Positions 1 through 8,325 of a stretch of 36,416 bases of DNA are shown in pieces; within the stretch, counting starts at the first letter, position 1; every line of letters starts with the position of its first letter. The stretch comes from an uncultured bacterium (GTDB taxonomy: Bacteria > Planctomycetota > UBA1135 > GCA-002686595), in assembly GCA_937905825.1 (NCBI GenBank), contig CALCXM010000113.1:1-36416 (forward strand), read 5' to 3'. The position numbers and the translations under genes were made by a program. Below the pieces are notes generated by a model that saw nothing but the letters and a program-made list of their open reading frames with translations, made no database searches and was not told where the DNA came from.

Positions 1-112
1 TGTCCGTGCGGGCGACCATTTGATCGAGGTTGAGCTGTTCAATCTGGGCGGTGCCCATCACGGAGGCCGCTGCAAGAGCGGTCGTGAGGATGGCTGCTTT
101 GATAAGACGCAT
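1..112 (-). CDS. N-terminus of a secreted protein of unknown function (cut by window start)
   Basis: Only the first 37 codons lie in the window, read leftward from the ATG at 110-112. The protein begins with a clear Sec signal peptide: a basic start (MRLIK), a hydrophobic stretch (AAILTTALAAASVMG) and a likely cleavage site after TAQ. The mature part starts IEQLNLDQMVARTD, which does not by itself identify a family. No good Shine-Dalgarno is visible upstream, which is common in this window. The exported location is well supported; the function cannot be given because the rest of the gene lies outside the window. Confidence 0.6.
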   Translation of the reverse strand, partial: MRLIKAAILTTALAAASVMGTAQIEQLNLDQMVARTD

Positions 113-401
113 GGGATCTAAGTTGGGTGAAGAAGAAGGGATCTCGGGATCCAGAAAGGGGGGGAGGCCCGGGTTGAGCCGGGTTGGACGTTGGGTGAAG
201 TCGTTGGCTAGGGGCCTGCGCCGCCCATTTTGACGGGAGTCGTCATGAGTGGGGGTCCCTGGCTTTCTTTCTTTTTGCAAACAGAGGGCCTCTAGGTTGC
301 GAACGGGAGATGGCCCGTGCGTTTTTGTCCGTTTTTGGCCCTCGGAGGTGGAGTTTTTTAGGGTGCGCGAGCGAAATCGCTCTGGATTACTGGCTCGGGC
401 A

Positions 402-1772
402 TCACGGGCAGTATTGAACGCTGAGGCCGTCCGATAGATTGAACTTTGCCCCGCTATCCGCCGGGTCGCGGTACCAAAATTGGAAATAGGCGATCCCACC
501 GGGGATTGCAGCCCCTGATCCGCTCAGGAATGGGCTGCTTCCGAAGTCCAAGGGGACCGCGGCGGCCCCATTGGGCCCCGTAAAGACGGCCGGAAGGCGC
601 ACCAGGTTCCCTCCGACGCAGCGCAGACCGTTCCCCAGGGGCGCGGAAGCCTGGTTCGGGCCGTAATAGAAGAGACCAGGCTTGTTCGCCGGGCAGCCCT
701 GGACGGTCAAGGTGAGGTCGTTGCTGGAAAGGCTCGTACTGCCGCTGGACCCGATCAGCGCCCCATTCCCCACGGAGTTGGGGGAGGTGCTGCAGAAGGA
801 CACCGGCCCCGGGCAGCTGGGTGCGGAGGGCAAGAGGTCCGTGGGCCAGGCGTTCGAGAGCGACCCGTGGGCCGTTCCGACGCGCTGGACGAGCACATCC
901 CCGGGCCCCGCCAAGGAGGGAATCGTCAAGGTCATCTCGGTTCCGTTGGAGACCAGGTTCGTGACCTTGACCGGGACCCCGTTGGTGGTGGCGCCCCCGT
1001 GGGTGAACCAGACGTTGTTGCCGACGGGGTCGAAGTTGGATCCCGTGATCGTGATCGTGCTGCCTTGCACCTGAACGCCGGAGATGACCGGCTTGCCTTG
1101 GTCGGCGACTCCGTAGACGGAGCGGATGCCGTTGCGATCGTCACTCGAGATCGAGCGTCCCGTGACGACCCCCGGCAAGCTCGCCGGGGTCATGGTGGCG
1201 AGGCTCGAGGTGCTGTGGCCCAGTCCGAGAGCGTGGCCGTACTCGTGGCAAGCGATGCCTTGCAGGTCGCGCTCTTGCACGCTGATCGTGTCCGGGCCAT
1301 CGGCCCAGTTCCAATTCTCGTAGTAGCGAATGCGCCAGCCGTCGGTGATCGGCACTTCCGTGAAGGCGAGAACGCCGGGGCTCGCGCCAGTGATTTGTGA
1401 GTGAACGTTGTCGTTGATGCCGCCCACATCCGCGGCTTGCCCTTGGTAGCTCGCGTCGAAGCTTGCGCCACTACCGCCCAAGCTCGTTTGGGTCGGATCT
1501 CCGCTGCCGTCGCCGTGGGCTAGGGAGCCCCACTCGACACTCGCTTTCCAAATGGCGAGCACGGCGCCGCCGGCCCCGGGGAAGGCGGGGTCCGGAGTTT
1601 GGTGGTCGTTTGCGTTCAAACCGCTGAAGTTGTTGAACACCCGAAAGTCCCGCTGGTTGAGCGAGAGGTCGCCGCCGATCGTGGAGAAGGCCACGGATTC
1701 CTGGGCGGGAAGCAAGAGCAAGGCTCCGGTTCCGAGTGCCAAGGCGGGAAGGATGAATGAGTGCGAGTTCAC
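402..1772 (-). CDS. Secreted matrixin-like zinc metalloprotease with IPT/TIG-like domain and planctomycete-type C-terminal domain
   Basis: A predicted exported protease of 456 residues. The start is taken as the GTG at 1770-1772, because CAGGAGAC sits 8 bases upstream and a signal peptide follows (SHSFILPALALGTGALLLLPAQ); the frame stays open upstream to 2039 but that part reads as non-coding. The catalytic zinc site HEYGHALGLGH is at residues 176-186 (His176, Glu177, His180, His186), with a possible Met-turn near Met194, as in M10A matrixins. Residues about 227-306 look like an IPT/TIG beta-sandwich (GSNFDPVGNNVWF). Residues 317-456 form a Cys-containing domain with NKPGLF, GNGLRCVGG and FQFWYRD that recurs in the secreted protein at 31198-32862. 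The family assignment rests on the zinc motif and is strong; the substrate is unknown. Confidence 0.85.
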   Translation of the reverse strand: MNSHSFILPALALGTGALLLLPAQESVAFSTIGGDLSLNQRDFRVFNNFSGLNANDHQTPDPAFPGAGGAVLAIWKASVEWGSLAHGDGSGDPTQTSLGGSGASFDASYQGQAADVGGINDNVHSQITGASPGVLAFTEVPITDGWRIRYYENWNWADGPDTISVQERDLQGIACHEYGHALGLGHSTSSLATMTPASLPGVVTGRSISSDDRNGIRSVYGVADQGKPVISGVQVQGSTITITGSNFDPVGNNVWFTHGGATTNGVPVKVTNLVSNGTEMTLTIPSLAGPGDVLVQRVGTAHGSLSNAWPTDLLPSAPSCPGPVSFCSTSPNSVGNGALIGSSGSTSLSSNDLTLTVQGCPANKPGLFYYGPNQASAPLGNGLRCVGGNLVRLPAVFTGPNGAAAVPLDFGSSPFLSGSGAAIPGGIAYFQFWYRDPADSGAKFNLSDGLSVQYCP

Positions 1773-2260
1773 GGTTTGAGTCTCCTGCGTAGCGGGCGTC
1801 CCAGTTGTCGTGAGTGCCGCGACGCGTGCTTGGAAGAACCTCGCGAACGCTGCGGAAACGACCCCTAGAGGCGCGTTTGGCTGCGAAGCGTCAGTGCGAT
1901 GCTGACGGCCCGACAGCCGGGCGGTGTGTGAGCGGCTCGTGCCCGAGCTAGTGCCCACATCCAAAGCTATCCCCGACCCGCCGGGCGGGCGAATTTGGCC
2001 AGAAGAATTCCGACGCCGTTCCACCGCGCAGCAGCGCACCCGGAAAATAGTTCCAAGTGGCGGTTCCCGGAGCCTTCAGGGGCCACCCGAAATTGTGTCC
2101 CCCAGCTCCCGGCTAGCCTCTATTCTGAACGCTTGCCGCCGTAGGATCCTTCTGGGCGACCTAGTTTCGGCACAGGTCGCCCGCGAATAGGCGCCTCCAG
2201 CGCTCGCACTATTCCAATGCACCTCGCTCGACCAACGCACTCTCAACCCAGCTATCGAAG
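1773..2260. other. 488-base divergent intergenic region
   Basis: This stretch separates two divergent genes and must hold both promoters. I see no convincing sigma-70 boxes, RNA gene or repeat. The in-frame upstream extension of the protease (to 2039) lacks protein-like composition and is read here as leader DNA. Confidence 0.4.
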
Positions 2261-3544
2261 ATGACCAAAATGAACCGCACGGAACGCCTGAAGCAGGCCT
2301 CCCAATCCCGGCGCGCTGGGCAGATCGCTCCGATCATGCCCGGTTCCCCCGTGGCGAAGAAGCTCGAGTCCGCCACGCGTTTGCGGCAAGCAGGGCAACT
2401 CGCTCAAGCCTTGGTTCAGTTGGAGAGCGCGGTCGCCCTCGACAAGACGAATCCGCGTTGCCTGCTTGAACTCGCCAACCTCCAGCGTGCGATGGACGAG
2501 CCGTCGAAGGCCGTCATCAATCTGCGCAAGGCCCTGGGCTCCGCGCCGAAGAACCCTCAGCTCGCCGCCAACTTGGGCGCGACCCTGCGCGACCTGTCGC
2601 AACTGGAGGAAGCCTTGCGCGCTTTCGAGAAGGCCGTGGAGTGGAAGCCCGACTTCCACCTTGCGTTGAACGAAGTGGGAGTGACCCAGGAGATGCTCGG
2701 CCGGCCCCAGGAAGCCCTCGACGCCTTCCAGCGTTCGATCGCCATGGACAAGCGCCAGCCCCAGACCTACGTCAGCATCGGACTTGTGCAATTGGAGTTG
2801 GGCAACGCGCAAGCTGCCCTTGAAGCTGGCGAAGCCTGCCACAAGATCGACCCGCGGGTTGGGTCGTCCATGATGATTCGAGCCTATGCGATGAACGAGT
2901 TGGGGCGTGCGGAAGAGGCCCGCGCGTTGATGGACTTGGATTCACTCGTGGTTCCGATCGAGTTGGACGAGTTCGAGGGCTTTGCGAATGCGGGTAAATT
3001 CAACGAAGCCTTGGTGCGGGCGCTCGTCACGCACCCGTCCCTGAAGAAAGAGCCCAATCAACGCACGACCCGCGGCGGGTTGCAGACCGGGGAGCTAAAC
3101 CGTGACGAGTCGGGCCCGATCCACGAAATGCAACAGGTCTTGGATCGCTCGGTGAAGCGCTACTTGGATGAGTTGCCGTCCAACCCGGATCATCCTTACC
3201 TGTGCAGTCGTCCGAAGACTTGGCGCATCAGCTTCTGGGGAACCATCCTCGACGAGCAAGGTCATCAGGAGCCGCACATTCACCCTCAGGCTTGGGTCAG
3301 CGGTGCGTACTACGCTCAGCTTCCCGACTCGACGAAGGCGGCGAGTGAGGAGCGTCCGGGCTGGATTGAGTTTGGTCGGCCGCCGGCGAACTTCAAGCTC
3401 GAGAAGGAGTTCCCCACGCGCACGCTGCAACCGAAGGAAGGGACCTTGGTGCTCTTCCCATCCTTCGTCTACCACCGCACGGTTCCATCGATTGGGGAGA
3501 CTCAACGGGTGAGCGTGGCCGTGGCCGCCGTTCCATTGACGTGA
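2261..3544 (+). CDS. TPR protein with C-terminal putative 2OG-Fe(II) oxygenase domain
   Basis: This 427-residue protein has no signal peptide and is probably cytoplasmic. Residues about 33-225 form tandem TPR helices (for example LAQALVQLESAVALDKTNP, LSQLEEALRAFEKAVEWKP, RPQEALDAFQRSIAMD). Residues about 270-427 resemble the putative 2OG-Fe(II) oxygenase family (PF13759 type): WRISFWGTIL, then PHIHP with His339 and His341, then LVLFPSFVYHRTVP with His405, and Arg416 as the likely 2-oxoglutarate salt-bridge residue. Such domains hydroxylate or otherwise oxidise a substrate using Fe(II), oxygen and 2-oxoglutarate; the TPRs may bind a protein target. An HxH in place of the more usual HxD is seen, so the metal ligands are inferred. 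A second ATG lies three codons in. There is no obvious operon partner. Confidence 0.8.
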   Translation: MTKMNRTERLKQASQSRRAGQIAPIMPGSPVAKKLESATRLRQAGQLAQALVQLESAVALDKTNPRCLLELANLQRAMDEPSKAVINLRKALGSAPKNPQLAANLGATLRDLSQLEEALRAFEKAVEWKPDFHLALNEVGVTQEMLGRPQEALDAFQRSIAMDKRQPQTYVSIGLVQLELGNAQAALEAGEACHKIDPRVGSSMMIRAYAMNELGRAEEARALMDLDSLVVPIELDEFEGFANAGKFNEALVRALVTHPSLKKEPNQRTTRGGLQTGELNRDESGPIHEMQQVLDRSVKRYLDELPSNPDHPYLCSRPKTWRISFWGTILDEQGHQEPHIHPQAWVSGAYYAQLPDSTKAASEERPGWIEFGRPPANFKLEKEFPTRTLQPKEGTLVLFPSFVYHRTVPSIGETQRVSVAVAAVPLT

Positions 3545-3557
3545 TCGTCGGGGCTTG

Positions 3558-3581
3558 GTCAACGGTCCCCGGCCCGTTGAC
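3558..3581 (+). terminator. Weak hairpin after the TPR/oxygenase gene
   Basis: An 8-base inverted repeat (GTCAACGG / CCGTTGAC) with an 8-base loop begins 13 bases after the stop codon. There is no T-tract, so a role in termination is only possible. Confidence 0.25.
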
Positions 3582-3743
3582 GCCCCTCCCGTCGCTGATT
3601 CCTGAAAAAGCCGCGGCCAGTACGAAACGCTGGCGGGCCCCGTTGGTACCTAGGTTCTGATTCGCAACGAGGTTCAACAGGGTTTTCGCGGGGTGTGCTC
3701 GAACTCGGCGCTCGGCGTTTGCCCGCTGCCAAGGAGTTCTTCC

Positions 3744-5360
3744 ATGCACGGATTGCCCGCTTCCATCCTGCTCGCTTGTTTCCCCGCTGTGCTTTTCGCA
3801 GGGGGCTCCGCCCAACCGCACGCCGTGCCCAGGCCCGCCGGCGTCGATGTCGACAGCGATCGAGACGGACTCTCCGACTTTCAAGAACGCCACAAGTACG
3901 GCACGAACCCCGAGAGCAAAGACAGCGACGGGGATGGGATTCCCGACGGAGATTGGCAAGAGCGGCGCGAGTACACCTACACGATTCGCACCGTGATTCA
4001 GGTGATGCCAACCTATGACAAGGAGACCCTGAACGATGACTTTCAGGACTGCCGAGTCCTGCACGAGACCGAGCAGTACATCGAGCTCGAGGTGCTGCAC
4101 TATCCGTTGAACACCTGCGCCCAGGAGATCGAAGGCCGTAAGGATTGGAAGCGTTCCGCACGTGCCATGAACTCTTACACCAAGGCTGGAGTCACCACCA
4201 ACTTCGACAAGTCCATGCAGCGTGACTTGATCAAGCAGCTCAAGGAAGCGGATATCGATGTGGCGATTCTGACCGACAAGGAGATTGTCGAGCAAGTGTC
4301 CGTGTGGGCCCTCGGGCACGCCAAGTCGATCCAGAAAACCTGTGCCTGGAGTGTCGACTTCGATACAGAGGGGCAGCCGGTGATTCCAGCCGCCTTGACC
4401 TCGAAGTTTCAAAACAGCAAGGGTGAGTCGTCTTGGACGGACGCCGAGCAATTCGAGCATGAGCTCTACGGCAAGGGCATGTTCGAGAATGGAACCCGCG
4501 GGACTTGCACGACCTCCGCCAACTACTTGACTACCGTCTTGCGCGCGGTCGGCATCCCGACCCGCAGCATCGTGACGATCCCCGCCGTGGACGCGTCCGA
4601 TCCGCGCAACATGGAGATGGTGGAGCAACGCCTGACGAACCACGTGGTGCGCGCCAAAATTCTCGAGGGCCTGCGCAGCCTCAAGGATTCCTTCGCCGCC
4701 CACACCTACAACGAAGTTTGGCTAGACGGTCGCTGGCGCCGGTTGAATTACAGCCACCTCGGGCAGAACACCCTCGACGCCAACTACATGGGCTTGATGA
4801 CCCGCGTGCACACCTTCGAGGATCTCTCGCAGGCTGGCCTCGCCCGCGGCTGGGGGCTCGGACGCAAGGAGCCGAGCGACGTCTTCCGCTACAGCAACCC
4901 CTACACCTGCCTAACGATTTCAGACCTGTTTGGAGTGCACTCGCAGCTCGACAATCTGCCGGTGGTGTCCCGCGACTCGTTCCACGTGGCGAAGGCCTAT
5001 TGGTTCGACTCCGAGGACCGGCCCAGTTCGATCGGGTCGGACTGGCATGGGGTTCAGGACCCAAGCCATGGGCACATCATGTTTGAGATTGGCGACTGCA
5101 ACGAACAAGAGGACGCCAAGCCCTTCAAGTCCTTCTTTGAGCGTGCAGATCAGATCTTCCTGTTGCGGGCCGAGGGCGAGGAAGAGCTGCGGGCGAGTGC
5201 TCTGCAGAACTGGTGGAACTACGGCCACCACCTCTATGTTCGAATGGACGCCGGCGAGTACCGCCGCATGAAGAAGGGGGTCAGCTACCAGCTGGTTGCG
5301 CGGAACTCTGTCGAAGGCCTGAACTGGGTCGTGGACGAGATCACACTCAGGCGGGAGTAG
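3744..5360 (+). CDS. Exported transglutaminase-like protein with calcium-binding repeats
   Basis: The start is the ATG at 3744, supported by AAGGAG about 6 bases upstream and by the signal peptide that follows (MHGLPASILLACFPAVLFAGGSAQ). The product has 538 residues. Residues 35-70 carry Asp-rich thrombospondin type 3/dockerin-like loops (DVDSDRDGLSDFQ, DSDGDGIPDGD), which normally bind calcium. A transglutaminase-like cysteine domain follows, with Cys255 in GTRGTCTTSANYL, His320 in HTYNEVWLDGRW, and the third position in RRLNYSHLG occupied by Asn335 where an Asp is usual. The domain could be a protease, an amidase or a cross-linking enzyme in the periplasm or outside the cell. The frame is open upstream to 3693, but without a ribosome site. 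The fold assignment is good; the activity is uncertain because of the Asn. Confidence 0.8.
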   Translation: MHGLPASILLACFPAVLFAGGSAQPHAVPRPAGVDVDSDRDGLSDFQERHKYGTNPESKDSDGDGIPDGDWQERREYTYTIRTVIQVMPTYDKETLNDDFQDCRVLHETEQYIELEVLHYPLNTCAQEIEGRKDWKRSARAMNSYTKAGVTTNFDKSMQRDLIKQLKEADIDVAILTDKEIVEQVSVWALGHAKSIQKTCAWSVDFDTEGQPVIPAALTSKFQNSKGESSWTDAEQFEHELYGKGMFENGTRGTCTTSANYLTTVLRAVGIPTRSIVTIPAVDASDPRNMEMVEQRLTNHVVRAKILEGLRSLKDSFAAHTYNEVWLDGRWRRLNYSHLGQNTLDANYMGLMTRVHTFEDLSQAGLARGWGLGRKEPSDVFRYSNPYTCLTISDLFGVHSQLDNLPVVSRDSFHVAKAYWFDSEDRPSSIGSDWHGVQDPSHGHIMFEIGDCNEQEDAKPFKSFFERADQIFLLRAEGEEELRASALQNWWNYGHHLYVRMDAGEYRRMKKGVSYQLVARNSVEGLNWVVDEITLRRE

Positions 5361-5407
5361 GCCCGGGCCTGCCGAACTTCCGCGCGCGTTCTGCAAAAGA
5401 CGCTCGG

Positions 5408-6004
5408 CTAGCCCAAAGGCCGAATGCACTCGAGCAAGAACTGAGCGGTGGCAGGGCCGCGGCTGTTGGGCATCTTTAGCTTCGACGCCACGATCAAGCC
5501 GCCGCCGCCGGTCATGAGGAAGGTGGCTAGGTCCTCGGCGTCCTTGTCCTTGCGGATCTCGCCGGCTTCTTGACCTTGGCGGACCATGTCTGCGACCAGT
5601 TGGATCTTGCGCCGGAAATGGCCCTGGATCAGTTCGACCACGTCTTCGTGGTCCGGACACATCTCGACGATGGAGTTGAGGGCCAAGCAACCGCGGCTGC
5701 CGTCCTGTGCGGAGCACAAGCCGAGGACCATGGCATCGAGCCAGCCCTCCAGGGCTCCTATGGGGGAGGGGGCTGCGGCGAACTCTTCGCTAACCTCTTT
5801 GTAACCCGTATGCAGATAAGCATCCAAGGCCTTCAGGAAGAGCTGCTTCTTGTCCCCAAAGGTGCTGTACAGGCTTTGGCGACCAATGCCCATATGTTCA
5901 GTCAGTTCGCTTAGACCGGTCGCCTCGTAACCCTTCTTCCAGAAGAGGTCCATCGCTAGTTGAAGCACTTCTGCAGTGTCAAAACCACGGGGGCGTCCGG
6001 TCAT
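5408..6004 (-). CDS. TetR/AcrR-family transcriptional regulator
   Basis: A 198-residue one-component repressor-like protein. Residues about 5-55 form the TetR helix-turn-helix (GFDTAEVLQLAMDLFWKKGY, then LTEHMGIGRQSLYSTFGDKKQLF), and the rest is the all-helical ligand-binding and dimer domain with Cys residues and a typical C-terminus. It is the last gene of the RND-LolA-barrel operon: its ATG is 11 bases after the barrel stop codon, and its ribosome site (AGGAAC) overlaps that stop. By family knowledge it probably senses the transported compound and represses the whole operon; the inverted repeat at 11588-11609 in the operon leader is a candidate operator. Family call is firm, ligand unknown. 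Confidence 0.92.
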   Translation of the reverse strand: MTGRPRGFDTAEVLQLAMDLFWKKGYEATGLSELTEHMGIGRQSLYSTFGDKKQLFLKALDAYLHTGYKEVSEEFAAAPSPIGALEGWLDAMVLGLCSAQDGSRGCLALNSIVEMCPDHEDVVELIQGHFRRKIQLVADMVRQGQEAGEIRKDKDAEDLATFLMTGGGGLIVASKLKMPNSRGPATAQFLLECIRPLG

Positions 6005-6015
6005 AGAGTTCGTTC

Positions 6016-7434
6016 CTAGTAGTCCCAGCGCAGCCCGATGGCCACGGAGGAGTTGTCGGGGAATTGGCCGAGGAGCGTGTTGCCTCCCGCGGCAGAGTCG
6101 AAATGCTGAAATTGCAATGTGAGCTTAACGTCTTCGTGCAGAGCGCGGAGCTGTCGCTCGAAAATCGCCTCCGTGACGGACTCGCTCGCTTCCATATCGA
6201 AGATACCGCGCAACTCAAAAGAGGTGCGCTCGAAGTCGTTTGCCTCCCAGAATCCCCTCAGGATCAGGTCGTTTTGGAAGATCCGGAGCTGGGTGGTCGG
6301 GTCATCTGCACCTGTTTCGCGGGCATACTCCACGGTTAGTGTGAGGCTGTCTTGCTCCTTGAGCACTTCATAGAAGGAGCGGTCCACCCCAAGGACAAAG
6401 GCCCAGTAGTCGTCCGGCGTCGCGAACGGCGTGTTGTCAAAGCTGTACGGAGAGCGATGAATGACCTCGGCCTTGAGTGTCAGGGTTGAGAGGAACTCGC
6501 CCAGGACGTCCTGGTTCGGAACGGCGCGCAGGCCAAAGCCCGTGGTCAGCGCTCCGTAGTACGCAGGCGCGAGGTCCCCGGCGGTGTTGAGCGCAATGCC
6601 CGGAGACCTGTCGGGCCCGCGAGCTGCAAGCACTTGCACGTCCGCGTTCATGGGGCCCGTGGTCAAAGTGCTTTGAAAGCGCGTAGCGTACATACCCCGG
6701 TCAAAGCCGTCCGGCTCAAAGCCAGCGTCTTCGTCGAAGCTCGCCCCCGGCACGTCGAACCCGAAGCGCGCGTCGTTCGCAGGAAAGGGCGTGGCTTGCC
6801 AAACCGGCAAAGCGTAAACGGAAACCATGGGTTCCCCGATTGCGCCCTTGTCAGGCAAGAAGCGCTGGTAGCGAATGCCCATCTCCCCAAGCCGGTCGGT
6901 CTCGAGGAACTCCGTTCCCAAGTCCCGGCGATTGATGACATCGATGGGGTTGTAGGTATCGACGATGCCCCAGTTTTCGACGAACTGCCCGACCCGCAGG
7001 TCCCAGCCCCTGCGCTCGAGGCTGAAGTAGGCCTCGTAGGGCTCGAAGCGACTCTCCTCCCCATCGAACAGGTCCAGATAGACCCGCGGCCGGAAGTAGG
7101 CGCTCAAGCCGTCGTCGAATTGGAAGTCCATCTCGAACTCGGACTTCACGATGAACTGCCCGTCCTTGCGTCCCTGGTCTCTGTCGCTGAAGTAGTAGCG
7201 TGGCTTCATCTCCATGAAACCCTTCCACGACCGCAAGGGGCTGACGGGAGCATTCGCAGAGCCATCTGCGACCTCCGCAAAGTCCCCATCCAAAAGGCTG
7301 TCGAGCCCCTCGTCCGCGAACAGGTCATCGAGTAACTCGTCCGTGTTCTGGGCCACAGCGGGAGCACCGAAAGCCAAGGGCAGGAGTAGCCAGGACAAAC
7401 GCCTCCGTGATCGAGTGGCGGGGGAGCTGCTCAT
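6016..7434 (-). CDS. Outer-membrane beta-barrel protein (DUF1302-like porin)
   Basis: A 472-residue predicted outer-membrane protein. The chosen ATG overlaps the stop codon of the upstream gene (ATGA at 7431-7434), which indicates translational coupling, and is followed by a signal peptide (SSSPATRSRRRLSWLLLPLAFGAPAVAQ). After an acidic linker (DELLDDLFADEGLDSLLDGDF) the sequence alternates aromatic and polar residues in many beta strands (MEMKPRYYFSD, YFRPRVYLDLFDG, YEAYFSLERRGWDLRVGQF) and ends in a barrel-type terminal strand IGLRWDY with a C-terminal aromatic. The pattern GQFVENWGIVDTYNPIDVINRRD resembles DUF1302-type barrels found beside RND exporters. It is likely the outer-membrane step of the transport route coded by this operon. 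The barrel call is good; the exact family needs a profile search. Confidence 0.75.
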   Translation of the reverse strand: MSSSPATRSRRRLSWLLLPLAFGAPAVAQNTDELLDDLFADEGLDSLLDGDFAEVADGSANAPVSPLRSWKGFMEMKPRYYFSDRDQGRKDGQFIVKSEFEMDFQFDDGLSAYFRPRVYLDLFDGEESRFEPYEAYFSLERRGWDLRVGQFVENWGIVDTYNPIDVINRRDLGTEFLETDRLGEMGIRYQRFLPDKGAIGEPMVSVYALPVWQATPFPANDARFGFDVPGASFDEDAGFEPDGFDRGMYATRFQSTLTTGPMNADVQVLAARGPDRSPGIALNTAGDLAPAYYGALTTGFGLRAVPNQDVLGEFLSTLTLKAEVIHRSPYSFDNTPFATPDDYWAFVLGVDRSFYEVLKEQDSLTLTVEYARETGADDPTTQLRIFQNDLILRGFWEANDFERTSFELRGIFDMEASESVTEAIFERQLRALHEDVKLTLQFQHFDSAAGGNTLLGQFPDNSSVAIGLRWDY

Positions 7435-8315
7435 TTCTGCATGGCGCGTGTGGTGAAGAGCTCTTCCGTCAAGTTGGGGCGCGCCTCCCCGGTACGTGAA
7501 CTGGTGTAGAGCGAGAGATTCAGGAAGACCTTGGATTGCTCCAGGGTCGTGCGTTTCGCGGTTTGTAGGTTCTCCATGGTGATCAGGTAGGAGCGCCAAA
7601 AGCGGCCATGCATCAGCTGCCACTCGGACGTGTCACGCACCTTCAGCTTGACCCCGGCCTTGTCGTAGTACTCGATGCGCTCCTGACGGAAGTGCTCCCT
7701 GCTGTAATAGACGACAATGTGCGAGTAGCCCGTGTCCTTGTAGGTGGGCTTGGCGTCGAGCTTGAGAACCGGAAGGATCGCTCCGTCGCGCTCGAGGGTG
7801 GTCTCCTCCATGAAGCGCCACTCGTACTCGGCCGGGTCGATGTTGGAAAGATCCTCGTAGGTGAACTCGGTGCCCTGGAAGCTCGCCGTGTTGTTGGCGC
7901 CAGAGATTCGTCGGACGCGCTTGTTGGCGGGCAAGTACAGCCAATTGTCATCGGAAGACCCCGAGTTTTCGTGGGTCAACGCGGACACCCCACGAATCTC
8001 TGCGGGGCTTTGGAACTGAATCAGCAGCTTGTCTCCTTCGCCCGGGCGCTCGTAGATCATGCGCGAGAAGGTCCGGCGCACCGAGTCCCCATCTGCTGCG
8101 TAGAGCGTCATGGTTCCCTGGGCAACTTCGTCCTTCCAGCCGGCGTCGCGCTGCTCAGCGTAGGTGGCGATCTGCAGGCCGTGGGCCGCTGCATCCGCGC
8201 TATTGAAAGTCGGCACGGGAGGGAACTCGACCCCGCTCGTGTTGGCGACTTCGTCGGCCACAAGCGGACCGGCCAGGAGCATGAGCAGGACTTGGAGCAG
8301 TGTGTATTTCATCAT
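7431..8315 (-). CDS. LolA-like outer-membrane lipoprotein-sorting protein (PF17131-type)
   Basis: The start is one of two adjacent ATGs at 8313-8315 and 8310-8312, 10 bases after the stop of the RND gene and with AAGG upstream; the product has 294 residues. It begins with a signal peptide (MMKYTLLQVLLMLLAGPLVADE). The mature domain carries the pattern of the LolA-like periplasmic family: IYERPGEGDKLLIQFQSP, IRGVSALTHEN, DNWLYLPANKRVRRISG, FQGTEFTYEDLSN. Members have a half-barrel that binds acyl chains, and they are often coded next to RND/MMPL transporters. Here it most likely carries a lipid or hydrophobic molecule across the periplasm between the RND pump and the barrel protein. Family assignment is strong, cargo unknown. 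Confidence 0.88.
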   Translation of the reverse strand: MMKYTLLQVLLMLLAGPLVADEVANTSGVEFPPVPTFNSADAAAHGLQIATYAEQRDAGWKDEVAQGTMTLYAADGDSVRRTFSRMIYERPGEGDKLLIQFQSPAEIRGVSALTHENSGSSDDNWLYLPANKRVRRISGANNTASFQGTEFTYEDLSNIDPAEYEWRFMEETTLERDGAILPVLKLDAKPTYKDTGYSHIVVYYSREHFRQERIEYYDKAGVKLKVRDTSEWQLMHGRFWRSYLITMENLQTAKRTTLEQSKVFLNLSLYTSSRTGEARPNLTEELFTTRAMQK

Positions 8316-8325
8316 TGGACTGACC

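Noticed and set aside
369..382. Small palindrome GAGCGAAATCGCTC downstream of the zinc protease
   Set aside because: At most a 5-base stem with a 4-base loop and no T-run in the right direction; too weak to call a terminator.
1773..2039. Upstream in-frame extension of the zinc protease
   Set aside because: The GTG at 1772 has a good ribosome site and directly precedes a signal peptide; the extension would bury the signal peptide inside the protein.
3393..4703. 436-codon open frame on the minus strand opposite the oxygenase and transglutaminase genes
   Set aside because: It is antisense to two genes with clear domains and ribosome sites; long antisense frames are expected in GC-rich coding DNA, and its translation is low in protein-like motifs.
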